A DNA stretch of 64,000 bases from Strigamia acuminata (Eukaryota; Arthropoda; Chilopoda; Geophilomorpha; Linotaeniidae). Below are positions 21,051 through 32,287 of this stretch, piece by piece. Below the pieces are notes generated by a model, which had not been told where the DNA came from, made no database searches, and saw nothing but the letters and a program-made list of their open reading frames with translations. The stretch's first letter is position 1. Each line of letters begins with the position of its first letter. Both the position numbers and the translations under genes were made by a program. Location: positions 17,856,001 through 17,920,000 of the forward strand of contig OX442316.1 of assembly GCA_949358305.1 (NCBI GenBank), written 5' to 3'.

Positions 21051-23052
21051 ATGATACGCCAACATGGAAGACGTATAGTTATATTGTTTCGTGACTCTAA
21101 CTCGTTCCTTTTTAACCGATACAATTTGCAGGTGAGCAGTTACCAAAACTTCTGTACACGTCGCCATTTCAAAGTACAGAATATCGAAAACCCGTTTGCA
21201 TTACGCCCCAAGAGTGGGAACGAATGAAATTCAGGTTAAACAAAGATGAAATAGTCGAGGGGGAACAAAAAGCGATTCGAGTCGAAAGGTTGTCGATGCA
21301 CATCAAATCGCAGGAAATGATCAAAAAGTGGCGCGATGGCCCTGCAGTAAACGAAAAATAATCAAATTAACGAATGCACCCGTTAAATGAGTGTGTTTTC
21401 TCGCAGAATGTCCATTTGCTGAAGCAAGAAGTTCAACAACAGAAAGAGGACACGGAGGAAGAAATAAATAATGAATTGAGCGAAGCGATCAAGGAATATC
21501 GCGACAAAGTGGCGAGTGAAAACCTGGCACATCATCGCCTGCAACTCATGCTCAGGTCCACCAAAGGAAGATGTTTGACCGTAATTTGAATCTCATTTTA
21601 TGAAAAAAAAATTTGTATTTTATATTTTTATTTTTTTTGCTACGAAGAAAGGTATTTTGTCGGACGCGGCTACGAAAGAACGAGAACTGCAAGTGGCGTC
21701 TCGGAAAAAGGTTGAGGAATTTCAGAGGATTGTGGACGAGTCGTACTCTAAGGTAATGTTGGCGGATCAAGAGTGTTACAAAAAGAAAATAAAAGATAAA
21801 GAGGAGGCGAAGCGAAAGGGAAACGTTGAATATTACAAAGACATCGATAGCCAGTTGAGTAGTTTTAATAAATGGAGAAATTTAAATTTAAATTTGGCGC
21901 GTTTTTTTTTAAAAATTGAACACAAGGGTCGCTTTTAAGAAGGAACTTCAGGCTAGATTCGACGAAGCAGTAAGGTTGGATGAAGAACAGATGAAAACCT
22001 TAAATGACGAGTACAAACGGTTGGAAATTCAAAGAAAACGTGATGTGAAAGAAAAACAACAAGCAATGGCCGCTGCGTTTGATAAGCAGTGCGAAGAGAA
22101 GAAAATATTGAAAAAATTCGAAAAAGAACTGGACAGAGTAAGAAAGAAAAATTGAAGAATTGAGACATTAATCGGTCGTGTTTATACTTTACAGTACGAC
22201 GATGAATTGGTTCACACGTACATCATGAACAAACGCGCGATCAAGCAGTCGCACGCGGATTTCCTCGAGCACCAAAATCAGTTTGAATAATTTAGATTTT
22301 ATATTTTCCTTCGGTTCTGAATTTAACGCGTAACCGGCGATTTCAGGTTGCGCCGACAGAAACAAGCTGCGGTTTTCGACTACATCGTCGAGGCTAACCA
22401 GAAGAAGATGGACGAGGACGTGACGGAGTTGATCCGGCTGAAAGAGGAGATAAAGGCCGAAGAGTTGGCGCTCAAGAGAGAACAGGAGGCGAAGGACAAA
22501 TTCGAAGCGCACAAGAGAGAGTTTAAAGAGCGAAAGGAAAACCAGGTATAAAATTGAAAAATTGGTCCATTTATATAAATTAATATTAAAAAATGAATAG
22601 TATTCGATTAGAAAAAAGTTTGGGAAAAGATTAAGCAGCAGGAAATAGTAGAGCAGATGGAAGAGCACATGCGGACGGTCGAGGACGATGCGCAGGACAA
22701 AGATCGTGAACAGCAAATGCAAGGAGTCCGCAGAGCTTTCAACGTTAATGTGAAGAAATGTCAATACCAGCACATGATGGACAATATGAAACGAAGGAAG
22801 AACGCGAGGATTTGTGAAAAGTTGCAGGTCAAACACGTGCGCGACGCGTACGACCAGTACGATAAAGATGTGGACTGTTTAGCGCAGGATTTGATTGATT
22901 ACGCCAAGGAAAACCATTGGCCGACCGTTCATCTCAACCGAGAGAGGTTCACGACCAAATGGTGCGATAAGGATCACCTTTTTTTGGGTGTTCACAGAAT
23001 GTTGCCCAAAGCCTCGCCGCGATGCCAAAAGCAAAGTTTGGATAGGAAGTGA
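21051..23052 (+). CDS. TPH-domain coiled-coil ciliary protein (CFAP210-like)
   Basis: Eight exons join cleanly: 21051-21072, 21132-21346, 21407-21580, 21648-21853, 21927-22137, 22195-22280, 22347-22545 and 22612-23052, giving 517 residues. All introns are 59-73 bp. The protein begins MIRQHGRREQLPK, has a conserved-looking TPQEWERMKFRLNKDEI block near residue 40, then is almost continuous Lys/Glu/Arg-rich coiled coil to near the C-terminus. Architecture and length fit the trichohyalin/plectin-homology (TPH) group of axonemal proteins, which includes CFAP210, CFAP53, CFAP45 and MNS1, several being microtubule inner proteins. The N-terminal EEW/QEW-type motif makes CFAP210 (CCDC173) my best guess, not proven. 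A poly(A) signal AATAAA lies near 23096. The gene converges with PGAP3. The donor after exon 4 (GTTGAG) is weaker than the others. Confidence 0.6.
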
Positions 23053-23389
23053 AAATTATTGTGCATTTTAAACGATTAGTTTTTTTAAATTTGAGAATAA
23101 AAGTTGAGCTCTGATGTTTTTTGTTTCTCGTTTATTTATTTTTCTTATATTTATCGTCGAATTGCAACAGAAACCCGAAATCCATTGAAAACTAGCGTAT
23201 TAAACACAAGTTAATAGTTAGAAACGCTGTAACAGGATATAAAATTCTATAAACATTTACTCTTTTGCTTATCTTCAAACGGAGAAAAGAGTTAAATAAA
23301 AATATTGCATCGCGAACCGAGTAATAACAGTCGTTTTATGGTAAATTAAAACGTTGTCGCGAGGTTCAAAGGCACTTATTCGAGGCTAT
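23053..23389. other. Convergent 3' region
   Basis: Shared 3' flank between the coiled-coil gene (+) and PGAP3 (-). AATAAA occurs on the plus strand near 23096, and a TTTATT cluster near 23130 could serve the minus strand. No gene seen. Confidence 0.5.
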
Positions 23390-24796
23390 TTACGCCTCCT
23401 TCACTTTTTTCAAGTATATACAATCGTCGATTGCAAAACTAAAACAAAATAATAATTTTTAATTTTAAAAAAAAAATTAATTATTTTTGTTTTTGTATTT
23501 TATTTCTTACCTATACCAAAGCGCATGTATCGGAACAGTACTCAAATGCCATAGCGAATGAGCGTCGAAGGTGAAAAACATTATGAAATCTGAGAGTTCG
23601 AGCAGTACGAAAACGTTGACGAGTAGCATCGTGGCTGCACATTTCCAGACGTGTGGTTGCTCGAGATTACGTAGCCAAGACCAGAATACGGACGACAACA
23701 AATTGACCAGTCCTGAAATTAAATTAAAACGTTGTAATAAAACATCAAACAATAATAATTTTGTTTTTAAATTAACCGAAGCAAACAGCAACTTTCATGT
23801 TGTAACCATAATCAAACTTAACGAAGCACAAGTAATTCACGTGTTGCAGGTAAAATGCGAAACAAACGAAGGCAATAAGTGCACTTTTCCAACCTCGATT
23901 GTGGTCCAAAAATCTGCAATATACAAAAATTAATTATTGATTAATCATATTTTAGTGATTTGTTGAATTTACCTAACCAATAGAACAAACGTAGACGTAA
24001 TTACAGCTAGCAGCGCACTTACATAATCCATTATCTAAATTTACAACAAAAAAAAGTTGGCTCCAATTAAAATAAATATTCAATTATTATCGATAAATCT
24101 CAAGTCTCAACCTCTGTAAAATATAAATCTCTGATGTGGAAAACTGTCGACCAAATCCAAGCGTTTAAACACACCTTCAACAAATAGAAATTGGCATAAA
24201 TTTTAATCTCTCAATTTTGAAACAAAAATGAACAAACTTTCAACAATTTTCGCAATTATTTCTGGTAAAAAATCGAAATATTCAAAATTTGTTCAATTTA
24301 AATCACTAATTTAAACGTACTATCCCATAACTGAAATAAACATAATACATCGGGTGTTTATTCGGTGTAAGTTTCCTAAATTTCGTCCAATGCCAATAGT
24401 GAACGGCCCCATTTAAAATAGAAAACAAAGTCGATGCCGGTTCTTGAATTCCAAACAAGCGGAAGAAAGGCCACTGCAAAATTTAAAAAATTAAAATTAA
24501 AAATCAATTAAATACAGTCAATTAATCATAACCTTTCCATAAAACTGCGGAATTCCGTTCTTAGTTTGACGAAACCAAGCGACCGTAATCCACATGCAGT
24601 CGTAACGACATTCGTCGGGACAATCCCATTGAAATAACCTCTCGACGAGCTGTTGTTTATCCGCAAATTTCACCTCCGAAGAACAATTGAGGGCGATGCA
24701 GTGATCGAGACAATTCAAATAAATCTCAGAGCGATCTCCGATTGATGCAAACACACGATTAACAGCGCACAAGAAAAAAATCGTAATGAAAATCAT
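23390..24796 (-). CDS. PGAP3: Post-GPI attachment to proteins factor 3 (PGAP3/Per1)
   Basis: Six exons on the minus strand: 24533-24796, 24321-24473, 23973-24034, 23777-23913, 23511-23712 and 23390-23438, encoding 288 residues. The ATG at 24794-24796 opens a signal peptide (MIFITIFFLCAVNRVFAS). A Cys-rich luminal part has the family pattern CLDHC..C and WDCPDECRYDCMW, followed by QFYGKWPFFRLFGIQEPAST. Several membrane segments follow, including FDYGYNMKV and, near the C-terminus, FDAHSLWHLSTVPIHALWY with its conserved His residues, and the end is a Lys-rich tail. PGAP3 removes the sn-2 acyl chain from GPI anchors in the Golgi during fatty-acid remodelling and belongs to the CREST hydrolase superfamily. 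Length is slightly under the vertebrate form (about 320). Confidence 0.93.
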
Positions 24797-25199
24797 AGTA
24801 AATAAATATTCGTGAAGTTGACACGTTCTCAAAATTCATTTGATATCGAGTCAACAGCTAGCGACATCCGAGGAATGGAGCGGGGTTACTACATTACTGT
24901 AAACACGCTCCAATGTCATCGTTTTCCTCCGTAACTGGAAGAAATATTTCACACACGCCCATTCGAAAAGGACGACTTGGCTAACAACAGAATGAATCTC
25001 AATGAATAAAATCGTTTTTTCGCTCGTAAAAGGTTGAGAAATTTTATAATTTATTATTTTTTCTTAATTTCTCTTTTATTTTTTTAGTCATTTTGAATTT
25101 AAAATGCTTATCCGCTATACAAATTTTGTAAATCAAACGTGGGAGTTATTCTACGGGTAGTCGTGCGATCACCTTTTCTAAACCACACGGCGGAGCAAA
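24797..25199. promoter_or_regulatory. Divergent intergenic region, probable shared promoter
   Basis: Only about 400 bp separate the start codons of PGAP3 (minus) and TYW4 (plus). The region has no coding content and includes a short GC-richer patch near 24840-24910. A bidirectional promoter is inferred from position. No defined core elements were recognised. Confidence 0.45.
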
Positions 25200-27818
25200 A
25201 TGGAAAACATGAAGTCGGTAAGTAATCCACCCGTATTTATTGGCAAAATGAAATAGAAATCTAACCAAACTTACTTCGTAGGTTCAAGGGACCAATGATA
25301 GTAGTATTTTGAGTAAATGCTCGATGATCAAATTAGGTTATTTCGACGATCCATCGCTGCAAAAATTTGTTGCGCGAAAAAAAAGCAGACGATCGCCGCT
25401 CATTAACAGGTAATAAAAAGAAAAAGAATTTAACAAAAAAATTAATTATTGATCAACATCTTGAATGTGCTGACAGGGGCTATTACATCCGAGCTAAAGC
25501 CATCCAATTTACGCTAGACACATTTCTCGACAGATTTAAACAGGATTTTCAGGTTTTATCTCTGGGCGCTGGATTTGATTCGTTATTTTTTCGTTTGGCG
25601 CGCACCAAGAAATGGCCAATAAATTCCATTTATTGCGAGGTAAAATAATATAATTCGTATTTAATATGATTTTATTGTTTTTCTTTTTTATTTTTAGGTT
25701 GATTTTCCGGATCTGGTGGAAAGGAAAAAGCGTTTGATAGTGAATTGTTCCGATTTGATGAGTCTTTTACGACCGGAGAATGTTGCGATAAGGAATGAAA
25801 ATGTTGTTTTAGAGAGTGAAAATTATAAATTACTCGCTGTGGATTTACGAGATACTAAAAAGTTGAAGTCGGTTTTGCAAACTAGCGGTGTGGAGACTCG
25901 GAAACCTACTCTCGTGTTGCTAGAATGCGTTAGGACTTATTTAGACGTCAAAAGGTGACGGTTTAATTCGCTACTTTTGCGGTTACAATAAATCTTCATT
26001 TTATCCAGTTCGTTAAATCTCATTAAGTGGATACGAGACGAGTTTCACACTGTTGTGTTGACTAGTTACGAGCAAATATATTGCGCGGATGCATTTGGTT
26101 CGATAATGTAATGGAAAAAAAATGATTTTTCAATTTTTTTGTTTTCGGTTCCTCATTTATTTTTTATTTTTAGGCTCAATCACTTTTCGTCTCTCGGCTC
26201 CCCACTGCTCAGTATTCATCCAACGTCGGATTCTCTAAACCGTTTTTATTTAAATTCGGTATAATATTTTTAAACTCTTAAATTTCGATTTAATGATTTA
26301 TGTTTTTAATTGTTTTTAATTTCAGGGGTGGGAAAATGTAAATATTACAAACATGAATGCGTTTTACGATTCACTGTTGCACGACGAGGAAAAACGCCGA
26401 ATCGAGACCATCGAACCGTTTGATGAGTACGAAGAATGGCATTTAAAATGTAATCATTACGTTTTAGTTATGGCCGTAAAAGGAGTAACCGATTTCAACA
26501 TCCCCACCATTTCGAAGAATCTAATGAGCGATAGAAAAAAATTTACCTGGAAATTTTGTGAAGAATCGTCAGACACTTTGCGACGGTTTGCGCATTCCTC
26601 GGTCGCGATCGACTCGCAAATAATGAGCATCGGTGGGTTTGGAGTTGAAAACGGTTCTCACAAACGACTCGATAACATAAGTGTCGTCAATCTTGCTCAA
26701 AAAAACGCTCATTACGCAAATATAATAAATAAACAACACTTAGGTATAAATGTTTTCTTTTCTAATTTAAAACAATTAATTAATTATTCTTGCAGGAGCT
26801 CGGTTGTACGCGCAAACAATTGCATTAAAATCAAAGAATTGCATCGTCGTACACGGTGGGCGGTCGTCGCCAATTAAACCTTACGAAGACGTCGTCTTAT
26901 TGACCACTGACCTGGAAAATCGGAGCGTGGATGCCGTTATCGTGCCCTGTGCAGATACAAATCCATCTCCTAGATGGCGCCACTCCGCATCCCTCGTTAT
27001 TGTTGATGGTACGATCGAAAATTTGGTTAAATGTGATTAAAATGATCGATTTCTATGCAGGTGTCGAGCACATTGTCGTTTTTGGGGGCAAATCAACGGA
27101 AAGTGAATTTCTAGGCGATTGTTTTGCGTTAAACACGAATACTTGGACGTGGAAAAGGGTTAGATTTTCTCAGTACTTTTACATTTTAACACGAATGAAT
27201 GAATTTCGTTTTTTTTTTTCAGATACGAGTCAATAATTTATCTCCGTCACCTCGGCATTCTCATTCGTCAGTCACGTGGATGGATAATGTGATAATCTCG
27301 TGCGGATTGGGCGTTTCTTCGAACCCATTAAATTCAATTCACACGTTAAATTGCAATGAATTTACCTGGGGGTCCGTGGAAGTCGTTGGTTTACTTCCCA
27401 GGTTTAAAAACAAAAAAAAGTTAAATTAAATTAAAAATTAATTATTTCAATTTTTGTATCAGATATTCGCACACAACTCACATTTGGCGAGACAAACTTT
27501 TCTTAGTCGGTGGCGTGAATTGCCATCCCGAAACGTTGCCAGGAATTGGCCGCATTTCGTTGGATTCGTGGCACTGCGAAGAATTTAGTCTCCCCGTAAG
27601 ATTAATCAAACAATTGAAAAAATTTGATTTGCAATTTTTTCAAATTTCTGTAGGTTTTAAGCGTGGAGAAACCCGTGTTGCTCCATAACCATTCCAGCAT
27701 TTTGGACGAAGAACACGCGAGGATCGTCGTTCTCGGCGGCGGCGGAAACTGTTTTTCGTTCGGAACTCATTTCAATCGGGGCGTCATCACAATCGACGTC
27801 GATCAATTTTGTGAATAA
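25200..27818 (+). CDS. TYW4: tRNA wybutosine-synthesizing protein 4 (LCMT2)
   Basis: Twelve exons join in phase: 25200-25217, 25282-25409, 25477-25639, 25698-25954, 26009-26107, 26174-26258, 26326-26743, 26796-27008, 27061-27158, 27223-27401, 27463-27595 and 27654-27818, giving 651 residues (human LCMT2 is about 690). The N-terminal half is a leucine carboxyl-methyltransferase-like SAM domain: substrate/SAM-contacting YYIRAKAI near residue 51, motif I LSLGAGFDSLFFRL with GAGFD at 79-83, and VLLECVRTYL. The C-terminal half is a kelch-type beta-propeller with repeated GG turns (IMSIGGFGVENGS, VVHGGRSS, VVFGGKS, VLGGGGNCFSFGTHFNRG). TYW4 carries out the last steps of wybutosine formation at position 37 of tRNA-Phe, methylating and methoxycarbonylating yW-72 with SAM. 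Its 3' end converges with the Ly6 gene. Confidence 0.93.
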
Positions 27819-28080
27819 ATTTAAATACGATATAAAAGTTTTATTTTTGTGTACAAATAAATTACTATCGATGATTATTATTGAACAAAAAACATTAAAA
27901 ATAAATTCTTTGGTTCTGCTGACGAAAATATACAAATAAAAGCCGATAACTCGGTAAGTCGACACGATTGCACATAGAAATTGAGATGGATGACGCGTAG
28001 AAAAGCCAGCAACAATTGTTTCCTCGCGAACTTTCGGTTTAGAAAATTGTACAAATATACAAAATGAATTCCGAATAAAA

Positions 28081-28793
28081 TCAGATGGTCGTGTAAAGCG
28101 AAAAATGCATCCAAAACGTTAAAAAAACGACGAGGTAGAAGTGAAAATAATTTAAACTGTTTTTAGCGCCGCTCGAATATCGCGTGTTAATGAGCACGGC
28201 CGACGAGCCATTCATCGGGATGTAATCGTTACAGTACTGGATGTCGCAACACGAAACGCAAACCTAACAAAAAATGCAACAAAAAAAAAATTAGCATTGA
28301 GAAGAATTCGAATCGATTTACGGTTTTATTTACCGTGTGCTCGGGAGTGGACGATTCGAAGCAGCCGACGTCCATCGGACGACATTCTGTTCTAGCGGCA
28401 CATTTCTTGTTCACGAGAATACTCGTCCCATCTTCGGTCAAAACGTGCAATGTGTGACAAAAATCTGTCCCTGAAAATCCAAACAGAAATTATTTCGTCA
28501 TGTATTTGGTGAAATGTTGTTATTTACCTTTCGGACACGGCCTATCTATAGCAAATCGGTTACAAATTGAATTATTCGCTGCATCTTGACAAGTAAAACA
28601 CGTAATTTCTAACAAAAAACAGAAGAAAAAGATAAAATTAATAATTTATTAATTAAATACGAATATTTCGCTATTTATTACCCCATGCTTCTTCCAGCGA
28701 CGGTTTATATCGAACCCGCGCACTCCAGCAAAAGTTAATTGCATTCAAAACGCACATAATGAAAATTGCTGGAGTTAGGCATCCTGACATCAT
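28081..28793 (-). CDS. LYPD6-like Ly6/uPAR domain protein, GPI-anchored
   Basis: Four exons: 28682-28793, 28528-28608, 28334-28470 and 28081-28263, encoding 170 residues, the same size as vertebrate LYPD6/LYPD6B. It has a signal peptide (start at 28793, with a second Met directly after), then a Ly6/uPAR three-finger domain opening CFTCQDAANNSICNR, with CRPMDVGCFESS in the middle and the diagnostic CCDIQYCND near the end. The C-terminal hydrophobic segment (about the last 25 residues) fits GPI-anchor addition. Vertebrate LYPD6 proteins tune Wnt/LRP6 signalling and nicotinic receptors, and invertebrate members are little studied. I choose LYPD6 over other Ly6 groups because of the CFTC spacing, the long N-terminal segment before the domain and the overall length; the exact orthology is inferred. 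Confidence 0.8.
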
Positions 28794-31700
28794 AACATGT
28801 CTTACAAATTATACCGTACCTGCAATCAAAAATAAGAGAGAAAGAGGTCAGGATTGGCGCACAACGTTGACGGGTACTGTAATTGGTTTTATTCGGTAAA
28901 ACACCCAACAGTTTACGTGCCACCATTTTATGACACTTAGCCCATTAGTGCCATAATTATATACTCGTGAATTCCTCAAGAGGCCATTAAAACATTTAAA
29001 AAAGAAAATGGTAATTAACATTTTACTGTACCGACCACGTGAACTTTTCTTTAGAGTGCGGGGAATGAAATAAAATTTTAAAAAAGAAAAGAAAAAAAAA
29101 GCGAACCAGTTTGTATGTTCATTACATTCAATTGTGAGGGAATGAAATTGCCTTCAACGAATGTCGTTCCACATTCGTTTAAAAAACTGATTTAGCGATG
29201 AAACTACGTGTTATGCTCAGCCAAGGTCCCGGGGTTCATGTCACGCACAAATTGTTGAAAGGAATACGAAATAAAACACAAAACAAAAAAAAATTTATTA
29301 GTCCGACGGTGTTCGCGGCGTCATGCGGCGCAAGGTCGACTCGCAGCGGCCCCCGCGACACTGAAACTCCGTCGAATAAATCTTGACCCGGAATTTTTTT
29401 CTTTTTCCTTCAAATTCCGCTTAATTCCACTTAACCAATGCGAGGCACTTGTTCGCTCCCCCCTTAGAAATAAATTCCTTTTCTAATACATCACAAACTA
29501 ATTGCTTCTTCTTATTTCTAAAGATCCGTCTCGCAGGACCGAGACAAAGATTAAGGCGAGAGAAATTCTTCTCATCTTATGATGAATGAGTTTCATTTGT
29601 TCGGTTATCTCGAGTGGAATGGGACCCCCCGACTCCATTTGCACGGTATACACTTTCTCATTATATGCCAGCGTTTGGTCATTATGGTTGTTGGGTCGTG
29701 GGGATGGGGAAGCGAAGGCGCAGCATCAACGCGCAATGATGCCAATCCAATCCACAAGTTGGGAAGGGAACATGACCTGGACATTTTGTTCGCCCGACTG
29801 AAACTCAATGCCTCTGCATCCGATATGCTCATCCATCATTGCGCACAAAAGTTGTTGCGTCTCATCGACTTCACGTCAACTACTATTCCCGCGAAACATT
29901 TCTCCACCTTCGATAGATCTCTCTATTCGAACCCCCGTATAACGAATCAATTAAATCAAAACTGTTTACAAGACTAGGAATGTATCAACCGTATTTCCAC
30001 AATTAAGAGTCGCCCAAGAAGAAGAGCGACGAAGACGACTACAATTCCAGGCTGCATTCATTGCATTCGGTCTACCGAGGGTTGCCGACAGCCGCGATTT
30101 GAATAAGAGCCGCGGCTCTTAATTGCACAAATACGGTATTTGAAGTTTGGCGGTTTTTATGTGTGCAAATTTTGGGTTTAATTGTCTCCTTACAATTCTT
30201 GGGTTCAACTACTACACAATTTACGCGGACTTTTATCTCTGATGATAAGAATTCATTAGATTCTTCAACTGAAAATGATGTACAAGTGACGTAAGGGTCT
30301 TTTGTTTTATTTCCTTCTCGACCCTCTTTTCAGACGCCAGAAAAGACCACCCAAAAGCACACAAAAAAATAAAAACACTACAAACCCTCAGTGATAAAAT
30401 GAAAAATAAAGAAATAATGTTTTACAAAAATCAATTTTTTTTTTCTCCATTAGCATCCAAAATCATTCGCGTCTAATTTAATCAAAATGACAGCTGTTCA
30501 ATTTCGCACTCAAGCCCATAATTCCCGAATCATAAATTCAAAATAAATGTAGGCGCTTCATCCAGCTTGTTGGAGGATATATTAGGTCGGTGTTCGACCG
30601 ACCCCCCACTGCAGACCATCGATTGGCGCTCGATAGGTCTCTGCGGAACGATTGGAGGTTGGAGCTGCACTCGGCCGATTACTCATCAGGTGCAGTCCTC
30701 CATCTACCTCCCCTCTGTGGCTGCATCGGACAGGTAATTCGACGCCGAGACTCAGTTTTACGACCTGCAAATGTTGATGAAAGCGCAAATAAAGCCCACG
30801 TCCTAATTTCAACAGCTGCACAAACAAATTGCGAAAAAAACAACTCAAACTCTCTTTTATTACTCCACTACTCGCCGATCGATACCGCAACATCATTTAT
30901 CCCCCTTTTGGCCTTTTTCCGCGCGCAAATAACAACCTGAAATTTTAATCAGCTCCAATAACCTCCCAAACTCCTCTAAGGGTGATTTTCGGTGCATTAA
31001 TCGGCCTCCAAAGCCTGGGATTATGTTGGCACTAATCTCGTCTTAATAATGGAGCATTGGTCTTTGTTTAGTCGTAGCGCATGATCGAGTGAATAGTGAA
31101 GTGCTTGTTTTTGTTTTTTTCCCTTTTCTTTTTCTCGTTATTATGGTGTTTCGTGTTTAATTCGAAATCGATGAGGGTTTTTAGTGCGAGTGAGCAGGTG
31201 GGTCGATGTCGACGGCACGCGCCAGCCGCCAGACGGTCTCCATGTCTCCATGCGCGGGGCGGTGAGATAGATGCGTTGGGTGAGTGCGCCCATGACTCAT
31301 CGCTGCATTGATTCCTTCTGCTTCCCCGCCAAAAATCCAATAATGAGATCGGTAGGGAGGGGAGAGAGAGAGAATGCAACCTGGCAGCTAATTTACATCG
31401 GACCGTGAGTTTGCCCCGGCGAATCGATCCCTACTTTAGTTATTGACTCGAAAAATCGCCCTATACTTTTACGTCCGATCGATTTCAGCTGTTTATTTAG
31501 ATTCTGTTCGCCCACAACCACCTATGGAAGTGACAATGTGTGTGTGTACTGTGTACGCACAACTCGAGTGAAATATGATGATAGAAACAGCGGGTAGTGG
31601 AGGCAGAATTGGACACAAGTGGAGCTGGAAAGTCATTTAGTGCTGTCAGTCTCGTTTTGAATTGAATAGCAAGAGGTTAGGTAAAGTTTGGACTCGGGAC

Positions 31701-32232
31701 ACACGGCCATGCTGTTCCCATGGCACTCGTATCTGCAGAATGGTTTCTTACACGCAGACCCTCACAGGATCTTGCATTTCCTTGTAGGGTTTCCTAATGT
31801 TTTCCCTGAGCTAGAATGTTGACCGAACGTTTCTGCGCATAAATTAGCGGGTTTCATTTTAATACTGTCAAATCTTATCATAACGAACCGCGATATGATA
31901 TAACGAATTTCTTGTTATAATGAATACTTAAAAATGGCTTGGTTGGCCATAGAACACCATGTTAAAAAAATTATATTTATATTTATATTTATATTTATAC
32001 CACGTGACATCGGTTCCACCAGTTCAACTAATCTCAAAATCAAGCAATAGGTAGTTTTTATAATTTTTACGATTTTGCACGAAAGCTTGGGAGAAGTCTT
32101 TTGTCGGAATCTTTTTTCCTGACATCATTAATTCAAAGTATATGCAAAAGCAATGCGAAGAATGTTCCATTGAAATTTAATATCGTATGAGTATGACAGT
32201 ATGTATGGCTAGTGACAGGCCGGCACACTCAC
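28794..32232. other. Gene-poor interval
   Basis: No confident coding exon. GC-richer patches near 29300-29380, 30590-30760 and 31190-31330 could be regulatory. A (TTTATA)n run lies at about 31970-31998. An acceptor-like CTGCAG near 31730 on the minus strand leads into a short Cys-containing frame (YECHGNSMAVCPES), which I could not join to anything. Confidence 0.35.
31855..31935. mobile_element. pogo/Tigger-like terminal repeat relic
   Basis: The stretch with ATAACGAACCGCGATATGAT followed by ATAACGAATTTC resembles the ends of pogo/Tigger-type Tc1-mariner elements, which commonly read CTCGATATAACGAA. The matching opposite terminus was not found nearby, so this is a solitary fragment. Confidence 0.4.
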
Positions 32233-32287
32233 CGCTATGATCTGCACTTATTTCAATAACTTCACTATGACTTTTGCCAGCTTCGAT
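32233..32287 (-). CDS. Candidate internal exon of a long-intron gene
   Basis: On the minus strand a TTTCTTGCAG acceptor and a GTGAGT donor enclose 55 nt coding IEAGKSHSEVIEISADHS. Both splice sites are consensus and the peptide is protein-like. A further minus-strand GTAAGT donor lies at 32717-32722 after an exon-like stretch (32723 upward). The two do not join directly in the most protein-like frame, so another exon or a UTR exon may intervene. Family not recognised. Confidence 0.5.

Noticed and set aside
22189-22836. 215-codon minus-strand open frame
   Set aside because: It is the antisense shadow of the Lys/Glu-rich coiled-coil gene on the plus strand and gives a Leu/Phe-rich peptide typical of such shadows.
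29579-29977. 132-codon plus-strand open frame
   Set aside because: Composition is random-like, two overlapping frames are open, and there is no recognisable domain or splice context.
30582-30940. Overlapping open frames in a GC-richer patch
   Set aside because: Frames are open on both strands because of base composition; no protein-like motif or splice signal was found.
31860-31882. Sequence beginning TAATACTGTCA, identical to the miR-8/200 seed region
   Set aside because: The match stops after the first 11 bases, no precursor hairpin is formed, and the context fits a pogo-like transposon end.
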